From Niastella koreensis GR20-10 (GTDB lineage: Bacteria > Bacteroidota > Bacteroidia > Chitinophagales > Chitinophagaceae): a stretch of 64,000 bases of DNA. Position 1 is the stretch's first letter; each line of letters starts with the position of its first letter. Below the pieces are notes generated by a model that searched no databases, was not told where the DNA came from, and saw nothing but the letters and a program-made list of their open reading frames with translations. Both the position numbers and the translations under genes were made by a program. The stretch spans positions 8,878,744 through 8,942,743 of the forward strand of contig NC_016609.1 in NCBI RefSeq assembly GCF_000246855.1. The letters run 5' to 3'. Positions 53,734-62,309 of this stretch are shown piece after piece.

Positions 53734-56700
53734 ATGAGATTGCTTTGTCAGTCGCTCCCGAAAGGTGCGGGCATTCACCTGTTGCTGCTGCTTTTGATAT
53801 CGCCGCTTTGTATGCTGGCGCAAAACTCCCAAATGACCGGAACGGTAAGAGATTCATCGGGCCATCCTATGGCCGGGGTTACGGTCAGTGTAAAAGGAAA
53901 GAATATGATAACCAGTACAAAATCGAATGGCGCCTTCGCCATCCCTGCACAAAAAGGGGACGTACTGGTTTTTAGTGGTGTATCACTCGACAACCAGGAA
54001 ATTTCTTTATCAGGTACAGAACCGGTTAATGTAACTATGCACAGCGCTGCAACGGTTATGACCGACATTGTAGTGGTTGGTTATGGTAAATCTTCGCGAA
54101 AAGCGTTAACCAGCGCCATTACCACTGTTAAACCCGAAGATCTGAACAGAGGCGCCATTGCCGATGTTGGGCAGTTATTGCAAGGTAAAGTGCCGGGCCT
54201 GAACGTCACCGCCAGTGGTGATCCCAACAGACCGGCTGCCGTGATTGTACGTGGTGCATCAACCATCAATAGTCCTGGCGGCCCCTTCTATGTAGTAGAC
54301 GGCGTTCCCGGTGTTGATATCTCGGTTATTGCGCCTGCCGATATCGCTTCCATGGACATTTTGAAAGATGCCGCTGCAACAGCCATTTATGGTAACCGTG
54401 CTGCCAACGGCGTTATTATTGTTACAACCAGAAGAGGTAAAAGAGGACAGCCCCAGGTTTCTTACAGTGGGTTTGTAGGCCTTGAAAAAGTGTCCAGCAG
54501 GCTCAAAGTGATGAATGCCGGCCAACTGAGAGATTTCCTGTCAAAGAACAACCTGGCCTTTACACCGCTTGATGACAAAGGCGCCAATACCGACTGGCAA
54601 AAAGAAATACAGCGCAATGAAGCCGTATCAACAAGCCACAACATTTACCTCGGTGGCGGTGGCGATCATGGTACCTACAGCGCCAGTTTGAACTATTTCA
54701 GCAAGCCGGGGATCTTAAAGAACAGTAATCTGCAACGTATCATTGCCCGCCTGTCTGTTGAACAATTCTTACTGAACGATAAATTGAAATTGGGGCTTAA
54801 CGTTACCAATTCGAATAATAATGCAGATGATATCCCTTACAGGAATACGGTACTGCTGCAATCAGCTACCTATCTGCCTGTGTCGCCTGTAAAGAACCCC
54901 GATGGTACTTATTTCGAGAACTTTACCAAAACAGGTTATTACAACCCGGTGGCCATGATGAACCATAGCCAGCAGAACAATAAATACAACAACCTGTTGG
55001 CCAATTTGACTGCTCAGGCAAAACTGCCCTTTGGCCTTACTTACGACCTGAACGTGGCGTACATCAACAACTCGAATTTATACGGTTCTTACCTCGATAA
55101 ATATTTCACGAGCAATTATAATGGCATGTATGACAATCCTGACCCCACAACCTATGGTCATGGATTGCAGGCGTTCGGTACAAACGGACAGGCTACCCGC
55201 CAGGCTTACAGCAATTCGAGCAAGATCCTGGAAACATACTTTACGTGGGATAAAGTTATTGGAAAACATAGCGTGAATGCGGTGTTGGGTTACTCCTGGC
55301 AGGAAAATGTAAACGGTGATGGCTTCCAGGTAACTACGTATAACTTCCCTGTCGACAATATAGGATACCAAAATCTGGCCTTAAGCAATCCGTATGCTTA
55401 TTCAACCCGTATTGGATTGGGAGCAGATGGTATTTATCAAAAGATCAGGTTGATCTCGGATTTTGCCCGGTTGAAATACAATTACAATGACAAGTATTTT
55501 TTACAGGCATCATTAAGAAGGGATGGCAGCTCTGTATTTGGTGCAAATCATCAATGGGGGTATTTTCCTTCAGTGGCTGCAGCCTGGCGCATAAGCGAAG
55601 AAAATTTTATGAAATCGCAAGATTTGTTTAGCGATCTGAAATTGCGGGCAAGTTATGGTGTTACCGGTAACGCCTTTGGTTTCGGCGCTTATACGGCACA
55701 ATTCATAATGGGACCCCAGGGTACTTATTATTATAATGGCGCACAGGCCGCAGCATATGGCCCCATTGCAGCTGCTAATCCCGATCTGAAATGGGAGCAA
55801 ATTGCTACCTCCAATATAGGTGTAGACTTCACTTTGCTGAAGGGTAAGCTGGGTGGTTCAATTGATGTATATAAAAAGCGAACAACCGATATGATCTATA
55901 AGTACAATGTCGATCCTATTCTGGTTCCTGTTGGTTCTATCGTTGCAAACGGTGGCATCATGGATAATAAAGGGATCGAACTGGCGCTCAGTGGTACTAT
56001 TGTTTCAAACAGTAAGTTTACCTGGACGAGCAATTTGAACCTGGCGCACAATGACAACAAGATCGTCAGTTTAAAGAGTCCCCTGTTTCCGGGTGGCGAC
56101 TCACTGGCTGTAGGTTTTCCTGAAGGCGGCGGTCAGTCGGGTGCTTCGCTCCAACTGTTAAAAGAAGGACATCCGCTTGGTCAATTCTATTCCCTGGATT
56201 ATCAAGGTAAGAACGCTGCTGGTATCTCCCAATATTTGGCCCAGGATGGAAAAACACTGACCACCAATCCGCTGCGTGGAACTGATTATCATTACCTCGG
56301 AAATGCGCAACCTAAATTGTTACTGGGTTGGACCAATAACTTTAAATACCAGGATTTTGACCTGAACATTGCCTTCCGTGGTGTATTCGGCAACAAGATC
56401 TTCAACGCTACCCGTGCAGACCTGTTTCGCCCCAGTACCGCGCAATACACCAATATTCTGGTTGATGCAGCTGGCGAATCAACCGCCGATATTAATGCCT
56501 ACAAATATTCTTCCCGCTTTATTGAAAGTGGAAGTTATGTACGCCTCGATAATGCCACTTTGGGTTACAACATGAAACATCTGGGGCCTTATATTAAATC
56601 CCTCAGACTGTATTTGACCGGAAACAATTTGTTTGTAATCACAAAATTCAAAGGGGTAGATCCTGAGGTGAACCAGGGTGGTATAGCGCCGGGTATCGAT

Positions 56701-56760
56701 TACAACAATTTTTATCCAAAAACCCGTACGCTCTTATTTGGAGCAAACATCTCCTTTTAA
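53734..56760 (+). CDS. SusC/RagA-family TonB-linked outer-membrane transporter
   Basis: The 1008-residue protein has a signal peptide (about 1-30, ending CMLAQ), a carboxypeptidase-regulatory-like domain (about 33-105) and a plug (about 110-235) starting with DIVVVGYG, the standard SusC TonB-plug signature. ATAIYGNRAANGVIIVTTRRG follows, and then a barrel ending FGANISF. The other three complete SusC proteins have VVTALG at the plug start, so this one belongs to a different branch. Its susD follows after 23 bases and the GH92 mannosidase after that. There is no STN domain. It probably imports mannose-containing oligosaccharides. The family is firm. Confidence 0.95.
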   Translation: MRLLCQSLPKGAGIHLLLLLLISPLCMLAQNSQMTGTVRDSSGHPMAGVTVSVKGKNMITSTKSNGAFAIPAQKGDVLVFSGVSLDNQEISLSGTEPVNVTMHSAATVMTDIVVVGYGKSSRKALTSAITTVKPEDLNRGAIADVGQLLQGKVPGLNVTASGDPNRPAAVIVRGASTINSPGGPFYVVDGVPGVDISVIAPADIASMDILKDAAATAIYGNRAANGVIIVTTRRGKRGQPQVSYSGFVGLEKVSSRLKVMNAGQLRDFLSKNNLAFTPLDDKGANTDWQKEIQRNEAVSTSHNIYLGGGGDHGTYSASLNYFSKPGILKNSNLQRIIARLSVEQFLLNDKLKLGLNVTNSNNNADDIPYRNTVLLQSATYLPVSPVKNPDGTYFENFTKTGYYNPVAMMNHSQQNNKYNNLLANLTAQAKLPFGLTYDLNVAYINNSNLYGSYLDKYFTSNYNGMYDNPDPTTYGHGLQAFGTNGQATRQAYSNSSKILETYFTWDKVIGKHSVNAVLGYSWQENVNGDGFQVTTYNFPVDNIGYQNLALSNPYAYSTRIGLGADGIYQKIRLISDFARLKYNYNDKYFLQASLRRDGSSVFGANHQWGYFPSVAAAWRISEENFMKSQDLFSDLKLRASYGVTGNAFGFGAYTAQFIMGPQGTYYYNGAQAAAYGPIAAANPDLKWEQIATSNIGVDFTLLKGKLGGSIDVYKKRTTDMIYKYNVDPILVPVGSIVANGGIMDNKGIELALSGTIVSNSKFTWTSNLNLAHNDNKIVSLKSPLFPGGDSLAVGFPEGGGQSGASLQLLKEGHPLGQFYSLDYQGKNAAGISQYLAQDGKTLTTNPLRGTDYHYLGNAQPKLLLGWTNNFKYQDFDLNIAFRGVFGNKIFNATRADLFRPSTAQYTNILVDAAGESTADINAYKYSSRFIESGSYVRLDNATLGYNMKHLGPYIKSLRLYLTGNNLFVITKFKGVDPEVNQGGIAPGIDYNNFYPKTRTLLFGANISF

Positions 56761-56783
56761 TTTAACCAGCAAAATTGAGAATT

Positions 56784-58433
56784 ATGAAAAAAAGACTGAT
56801 CTATATAGTTGCTTCTTTGATGGCTGCTGGCGTAATGGTTTCTTGTCATAAAGTAACCGTGAAAGCAACCACGGAATTGACGCCAGATGTATACCCACAG
56901 GATTCTGCTTCCTTTATCTCCGCTTCAGGGCCCGCCTATGTAGCATTGAGGGGTAATGTGGCTGCAGAATACTTCTTTCAGCAAACATACAGTACCGATG
57001 AGGGCATTATGCCTGCCCGGGGCGGTAACTGGTACGATGGCGGCCAGAACATGGAAATGCACTATCATACCTGGACAAGGGATAATGGGTATTTAAATGG
57101 CAACTGGTACTGGCTTTCTACCATTATTGGGGTAGTGAATCAGGAGTTATCTATCCTCGGTAAAACGCAGCCGGCAGGTACGGCCAAAGACAGGAACCTT
57201 GCCGAGCTGAAAATGGTGCGTGCCCTGGCTTATTATTTTATGATGGACAACTGGGGTAATGTACCCATCGATACGGTATATGGCGATTTTGCACCGCGTG
57301 ATAAATCACCCCGGGCCGATGTCTTCAACTTTATTGAGAGTGAAGTAAAAGCAGCGATCCCTTTACTGAGCACCGACGTGAATGCTTCCACTTATGGCCG
57401 GTTCACGCAATACGGGGCCTATGCGCTGCTGGCCAAAATGTACCTGAATGCAGAGTATTATATTGGCACTAAAAAATACAACGAGTGTATTGCCGCCTGT
57501 GATAATGTTATCAATTCAAATAAATACAGCATAACCAACAGGGCCACTTATTTGCAGTCGTTTTATCCTGCTAACGGGCCGCTGTCCGCAGGAAGTAAGG
57601 ATGAGTTCATTTTTGCCATTCCTTATGACCCTACGTTCACTAATACTTTTCCTTTCCGCAGCAACAACTACCATGCCCGGTACGATGTGCCACGGTCGAT
57701 GGGTAAAGTGGCTGCAGGAGCAGGCTATAATTACTTTGGTATTCCTTACACACCGGGCGCCCCGGCAAGTACCCTGCCTGAGTTCTATGCTTACTTTAAC
57801 GATGCTGGTGACATCCGCAACAAGCAGTGGCTGGTGGGCAAACAAACCCTGCCCGACGGCGTAACACCGCTTACGATCACTACCACCAAAGCGGGTTACG
57901 ATGCCATTACCTATGCAGGAGATAACACCCCTTATACTTATCAGTTGGACCTGACGCCGAATATTGTATTGCGCCAAAGCTCCACTTCATTCGATTGCGG
58001 AAATGATGAAGTGGCCTGGAACATGGGATACCGTAATATCAAGTTTTACCCTGATGCCACTTCTGCCACCCGCGATCAGAATAATGATATTCCTATTTTC
58101 CGTTATTCAGACATCATATTGATGAAATCAGAGGCTATTTTGCGTGGCGGCACGGCTACACTTGGAGCAACCGCTTTATCGCTGGCTAATGATCTGCGGG
58201 CAAAACGTACCACAACGGCGCCATGGGCAACCATTACGCTGGATAGCATTTACAACGAACGCAGCCGTGAGTTTGCCTGGGAAGCCTGGCACCGGAATGA
58301 CATGATCAGGTACGGTAAATATGAAGGCAAATGGGGTTTCAAAACAAACGCAGATGCGTATCGCAGAATATTCCCGATCCCAACCAATGCGTTTGCAGTT
58401 AACCCTAAACTGACACAGAACACAGGTTATTGA
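56784..58433 (+). CDS. SusD/RagB-family surface glycan-binding lipoprotein
   Basis: The 549-residue protein has lipobox VMVSC (Cys at residue 21). It has a classic RagB/SusD layout: an N-terminal SusD-like region with LAYYFMMDNWGNVPIDTVYG and a C-terminal RagB/SusD domain ending in the usual ERSREFAWEAWHRNDMIRYG and IPTNAFAVNPKLTQNTGY. It differs from the SusD-2-like proteins at 6568, 23988 and 41441. The ATG at 56784 is chosen over an in-frame TTG at 56775 because it begins the lipoprotein signal. It is the binding partner of the SusC 23 bases upstream. Two hairpins follow its stop. Confidence 0.94.
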   Translation: MKKRLIYIVASLMAAGVMVSCHKVTVKATTELTPDVYPQDSASFISASGPAYVALRGNVAAEYFFQQTYSTDEGIMPARGGNWYDGGQNMEMHYHTWTRDNGYLNGNWYWLSTIIGVVNQELSILGKTQPAGTAKDRNLAELKMVRALAYYFMMDNWGNVPIDTVYGDFAPRDKSPRADVFNFIESEVKAAIPLLSTDVNASTYGRFTQYGAYALLAKMYLNAEYYIGTKKYNECIAACDNVINSNKYSITNRATYLQSFYPANGPLSAGSKDEFIFAIPYDPTFTNTFPFRSNNYHARYDVPRSMGKVAAGAGYNYFGIPYTPGAPASTLPEFYAYFNDAGDIRNKQWLVGKQTLPDGVTPLTITTTKAGYDAITYAGDNTPYTYQLDLTPNIVLRQSSTSFDCGNDEVAWNMGYRNIKFYPDATSATRDQNNDIPIFRYSDIILMKSEAILRGGTATLGATALSLANDLRAKRTTTAPWATITLDSIYNERSREFAWEAWHRNDMIRYGKYEGKWGFKTNADAYRRIFPIPTNAFAVNPKLTQNTGY

Positions 58434-58466
58434 GATAATTAGTTTTAGGAAAGGCGATGACAGAGC

Positions 58467-58499
58467 GCCGGGCCCGATCCATAGGGTCCGGCCAATTTT
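58467..58499 (+). terminator. GC-rich hairpin after the fourth susD
   Basis: GCCGGGCCC (58467-58475) pairs with GGGTCCGGC (58484-58492), including one G-U pair, around an eight-base loop; CAATTTTA follows. The T-run is short. It may terminate weakly or protect the susCD transcript end. Confidence 0.5.
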
Positions 58500-58566
58500 A
58501 AAGAAACTGCTTTTAAAATCCAAGAGACTAAATTCTTTTTCATAATTATGTAGCAGTAATTATTAC

Positions 58567-58597
58567 CTCCGGGCTTTCCAGCCTGGAGTTTCTTTTT
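58567..58597 (+). terminator. Rho-independent terminator between susD and GH92
   Basis: An 8-bp stem with one G-U pair (CTCCGGGC at 58567-58574, GCCTGGAG at 58581-58588) and six-base loop TTTCCA is followed by TTTCTTTTT. It is a good intrinsic terminator, so GH92 probably gets its own transcript or only read-through. Confidence 0.75.
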
Positions 58598-58617
58598 AGG
58601 GCAGGGGGCCGGGATGA

Positions 58618-58757
58618 AAGGCAGCAGGCAGTAGTGAAGGCAAAAGGCAAAGGCCCCGTCGCGGCAATATAAAATCCCGAAAATCGAAGACAAGCATATA
58701 AATTATTAGGCAGTATTTCTCCCCCTTCCACCGGTTGGCGGAGCCGGGGGGAGGCCT
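58618..58757. repeat. composite spacer repeat before GH92
   Basis: GGCAGCA/GGCAGTA words, a CCCCGTCGCGG remnant of the small palindrome, an AT-rich stretch and GGCAGTATTTCTCCCCCTTC..GGGGGGAGGCCTG follow in the same order as at 15299-15458 before the dipeptidase gene. AACTTTGAACTATGAAC words then run up to and into the GH92 start. The 337-bp gap holds no gene. Confidence 0.7.
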
Positions 58758-58770
58758 GAAACTTTGAACT

Positions 58771-61041
58771 ATGAACTTAAAACTAGTTTTACTACTTATA
58801 ACCTGTTTGCCTGTAACTATCTATAGCCAGGATCTAACCAGATATGTTCAACCGTTGGCCGGAACTGCCTCCTCCACAACAACTGCTGCACAAAAACACA
58901 GCGAAGCGGGTTCAGAAAAAAATGCCAATACCATTCCCGCAGTAGGCATGCCCTTCGGCATGACACAATGGACGCCCCAAACCCGGGCAACAGAAACGAA
59001 ATGTATTCCCCCTTATTTTTATAAAGACAGTCTCATAAATGGCTTTCGCGGTACTCACTGGATCAGCGGTTCCTGTATGCAGGACTATGGCAGCGTAGCT
59101 ATAATGCCCATTACGGGGCCATTAAAAACACAGAATTTTGCTACCCCCTTTTCGCATGACCAGGAAATTACCGCCCCTGATTATTATAAAGTAACATTAC
59201 CCGCCTATGATTGCATCACGGAAATAACCGCCACTGCCCGTTGTGGCATGATGCAATTCACCCTGCAACACGATGATAGTTTATACCTGCTGGTTATCCC
59301 CAACAGTGACCGGGGCGAAAGTGCTGTGTATATCGATGCTGCAAAAGGTGAAGTGTGGGGCTATAATCCCGCCCATCGGATTTACCAGGGCTGGGGTAAC
59401 AAAACCGGGTTTAGTGGATATTTCTATTTACAGTTTGAAAAAATACCGGTACATGCCGGTTCCTTCCAGGAAGGAAATATAATGGCGATTGACAGTGTGC
59501 GCAATCAAAAGAACAGCGGCGTGTTTGCCGGCTTTAAATTAAAAAAAGGTGAACAGCTGCGCATTCGCATAGGCACTTCTTTCAGCAGTGTGGCCGAAGC
59601 CAGAAAGAATTTACTGGCGGAGATCACCACCTGGAATTTTGCATCGGTTCAATCCAATGCTAAAAAAGCCTGGCAACAGGCATTATCGCAAATACAGGTG
59701 CAGGGCGATAATGAGAAGGATAAAAGGGTCTTTTATACCGCACTATATCACGCTTTTCAACATCCGCGCCTGTTCAGCGATGTAAGCGGCGCTTACCCTT
59801 CGTTTGCCAGCGGATTGCCTGTTCGTAAGTTAGCTAATGGGCAGTACTACGATGATTTTTCCATGTGGGATATTTATCGCGCTCAGTTACCCTTATTACA
59901 GATCTTACAACCGGAAAGGATAAATCAATTGGTATCGTCCCTGATCTTAAAAGGCCAGCAAGGCAGGTGGTTGCCAATTTTCCCCTGCTGGAACAGCTAT
60001 ACCGCCGCCATGGTGGGAGATCATGCTACTGCATTTATTGCATCGAGCTATACAAAAGGCATTCGTGGTTATGATGTAAACGAAGCGTACCGGCTGATGC
60101 GGCAAAACGCATTCGATATACCCAATAACGAAGATTATACCAACGGAAAAGGGCGCCGGGCCCTGCCCTCGTACCTGCAATATGGATATATACCTATGGA
60201 AGACAGTGTGCCCGAAGCCTTTCATAAAAAAGAACAGGTGAGCCGTACCCTGGAATATGCTTACGATGATTATGCGCTGTCCATGGTAGCCAAAGGACTG
60301 AATAAAACAGCAGATTATACGGCGCTTCACAAGCGGGCGCTTAATTATCGCAACGTGTTTGATAGCAGGGTAGCGCTGGTGCGCGGCAGATATGCCGATG
60401 GTCACTGGTATGAACCCTTTAATGCCGACAAACGCGAGCCCTATATTACGGAAGGAACACCGCGGCAGTATACGTTTTATGTTCCACAGGATGTGGCGGG
60501 GCTGGCCCGCCTGATGGGTAGCCATAAAGCACTGGAAACTGCACTGGACACTTTATTTGCCAAAAACGAATACTGGCATGGTAATGAACCCGGGCACCAG
60601 ATCCCGTTTATGTATAATTACACCGCTGCGCCCTGGAAAACGCAACAGGTTGTACGGCAGATCCTGAACGAAGAATACAGCGATGGACCTGGCGGATTAA
60701 GCGGCAACGACGATGCCGGACAAATGAGCGCCTGGTATGTATTCGCGGCTATTGGCATGTACCCCCTCGATCCGGTTTCGGGTGAGCATTTACTTTGTTC
60801 ACCAATCTTCGACAAAATTACCCTGCAATTACCCGGTAATAAAAAACTGCAGATCGTTTGCCACAAACAAGCATCAGGCGATAGCTATATTCAACAAACA
60901 AAACTGAATGGCAACCCCTATCAAAAGAATTACATCAACTATACCGAAATTATGAAGGGCGGCGTGCTGGATATTTATCTACAGGCGAAACCATCTGACT
61001 GGGGTAGCACCATAAATGCCAGGCCGGCTAATAAGTTTTAG
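58771..61041 (+). CDS. secreted alpha-mannosidase, GH92
   Basis: The 756-residue enzyme has a signal peptide (about 1-20). The N-terminal beta-sandwich (about 25-270) contains FRGTHWISGSCMQDYGSVAI. The (alpha/alpha)6 catalytic domain (about 285-740) carries MWDIYRAQLPLLQILQPERI, NEPGHQIPFMYNYTAAPWKT and GLSGNDDAGQMSAWYVFAAI, the last holding the probable catalytic-base Asp residues. GH92 enzymes are calcium-dependent, inverting exo-alpha-mannosidases, mostly acting on N-glycans or fungal mannan. Its gene follows the fourth susCD pair but behind a terminator and a repeat spacer. It could complete the N-glycan set encoded at 20260-37898. The family is very secure; linkage specificity is not visible. 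Confidence 0.96.
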   Translation: MNLKLVLLLITCLPVTIYSQDLTRYVQPLAGTASSTTTAAQKHSEAGSEKNANTIPAVGMPFGMTQWTPQTRATETKCIPPYFYKDSLINGFRGTHWISGSCMQDYGSVAIMPITGPLKTQNFATPFSHDQEITAPDYYKVTLPAYDCITEITATARCGMMQFTLQHDDSLYLLVIPNSDRGESAVYIDAAKGEVWGYNPAHRIYQGWGNKTGFSGYFYLQFEKIPVHAGSFQEGNIMAIDSVRNQKNSGVFAGFKLKKGEQLRIRIGTSFSSVAEARKNLLAEITTWNFASVQSNAKKAWQQALSQIQVQGDNEKDKRVFYTALYHAFQHPRLFSDVSGAYPSFASGLPVRKLANGQYYDDFSMWDIYRAQLPLLQILQPERINQLVSSLILKGQQGRWLPIFPCWNSYTAAMVGDHATAFIASSYTKGIRGYDVNEAYRLMRQNAFDIPNNEDYTNGKGRRALPSYLQYGYIPMEDSVPEAFHKKEQVSRTLEYAYDDYALSMVAKGLNKTADYTALHKRALNYRNVFDSRVALVRGRYADGHWYEPFNADKREPYITEGTPRQYTFYVPQDVAGLARLMGSHKALETALDTLFAKNEYWHGNEPGHQIPFMYNYTAAPWKTQQVVRQILNEEYSDGPGGLSGNDDAGQMSAWYVFAAIGMYPLDPVSGEHLLCSPIFDKITLQLPGNKKLQIVCHKQASGDSYIQQTKLNGNPYQKNYINYTEIMKGGVLDIYLQAKPSDWGSTINARPANKF

Positions 61042-61049
61042 ATTCGCGG

Positions 61050-61204
61050 TCCCCTCCCGACCTTCCGCCAGCTGGCGGAGAGGAGTTTGGCAACCTCAAG
61101 ATAAAACTTAAACGATCCTATTTCCGGCCTTGCTGGCATCTACCGTACTCCTCTGAGAGAGGGGGCACCTATTAACTTGTCAACGCTATCAACTCTATCA
61201 ACTT
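61050..61204. repeat. palindrome TCCGCCAGCTGGCGGA and reverse-complement word block
   Basis: A 16-bp perfect palindrome (61064-61079) sits within CCCCTCCCGACC..GAGAGGAG, a diverged copy of the GC-rich repeat. CTCCTCTGAGAGAGGGGG follows at 61148-61165. A reverse-complement GTTGATAG block runs at 61175-61203. The 245-bp gap between GH92 and the next gene holds no other feature. Confidence 0.6.
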
Positions 61205-61286
61205 CCCCCCTGCCTTTGTTAACAGAAATTTGGCTCAAAATCCTCCAATTGTCCCTATTTTCGCTACCATCAACAATACTATTCCT

Positions 61287-61928
61287 ATGCGTTCCTTATT
61301 ATGCTTGTGCCTGCTGGTTGTATTTGCAGGCGCCCAGGCCCAGGATGAATCCTTACCCGATCTCAGAAACAAAAGAGAAAGCTTTACAAAATATCCCAAA
61401 GGCGAGATCCGCGACGACCTGGCCACCTTTACCATTGGCGGCATCGACGAACGCCTGGGTAAAGACCCCTTACCGAAATTACCCGCCACCGACTACAATA
61501 TGCACTCAATAACTTTTGAAGGCGACAAACAGAAAGTGGTTATCACCAGCGGCACCTTTGAGGCTTCCAAACACAAGTTGTTTTATTACTACGATAAGAA
61601 ATACCTGGTAAAAATAGATGGTAAGCCTTACTATGGCGACTATGGCAGTATTCCAACCACTACTATTTCTTCGGTTAATGTTATCCTTAATGGTAAAGAT
61701 ACCGTTGCCATTCCGCCAGCTGCCTATGCCGATCTGTTCCACCCCGAGTTTACCTATTCAGAAGGCGGTACCATTAAAACCCATAATGCAGTGTACCTCT
61801 CAAAAGACAAGCACCGCATGTACATTTATATGGTAAATGCTGAAGCCATTGGTAAGTACGAAGTAACCTGGATTTTGCAGGATAATAAATATGTAGGACG
61901 TGTTGTTGACTCCGGCATCATGCGATAA
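61287..61928 (+). CDS. secreted protein of unknown function
   Basis: The 213-residue protein starts at an ATG directly before a signal peptide MRSLLCLCLLVVFAGAQAQ; an upstream in-frame start at 61230 would place a non-signal extension in front and is rejected. The mature part is soluble, rich in Tyr, Lys and Gly, with alternating strands (ITFEGDKQKVVITSGTFEAS, VYLSKDKHRMYIYMVNAEAI) that suggest a beta-rich fold. I recognise no family, catalytic motif or lipobox. It follows GH92 in the same direction but behind a 245-bp repeat spacer, so cotranscription is uncertain. Confidence 0.75.
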   Translation: MRSLLCLCLLVVFAGAQAQDESLPDLRNKRESFTKYPKGEIRDDLATFTIGGIDERLGKDPLPKLPATDYNMHSITFEGDKQKVVITSGTFEASKHKLFYYYDKKYLVKIDGKPYYGDYGSIPTTTISSVNVILNGKDTVAIPPAAYADLFHPEFTYSEGGTIKTHNAVYLSKDKHRMYIYMVNAEAIGKYEVTWILQDNKYVGRVVDSGIMR

Positions 61929-62309
61929 AAGCAGCTTTTTTGCTGTGTGAATATGTGAATTTACCGCGGTTAACAGCCCTGGCTGTAGCGATATTTTAAT
62001 AGGTGTAATCAACACATTGTCAGGTTAAAAGGGTAGTAAAAATCCGCCTGTAAAAATATTTTCTACCCGGGAACAATTTACGAACCACGAACACCGTTAG
62101 TATATCGGTTTTTCATAGGATATTGGATTTTTAACGGGCCTGGATTTCTATCCGGGCCTTCTTGTTTTTAACAGTTTCCTTCGGCTAAAAATGTAGATAT
62201 TTAGCAACAATACGATCCGCCCCCAGGTAAATCTTCCGGACCCATACCAGTAAACTACAATCCGTACAGTGAGCATGGTTTTTTAGTATTAATAACAAAG
62301 GTTGCAAGT
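61929..62309. other. 381-bp spacer with an isolated terminator
   Basis: No coding sequence is seen. ACAGCC-CT-GGCTGT (61973-61986) is a short palindrome. The terminator at 62137-62170 is over 200 bases from the previous stop and 140 bases before the next start, which leaves room for a long 3' UTR or a small RNA. Confidence 0.5.
62137..62170 (+). terminator. Rho-independent terminator
   Basis: GGCCTGGAT (62137-62145) pairs with ATCCGGGCC (62150-62158), including one G-U pair, around the loop TTCT. TTCTTGTTTTTA follows. It either ends the transcript of the secreted protein gene or an unannotated small RNA. Confidence 0.8.

Noticed and set aside
61230-61286. Upstream start for the secreted unknown protein
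   Set aside because: The signal peptide begins at 61287 and the upstream extension shows no features.
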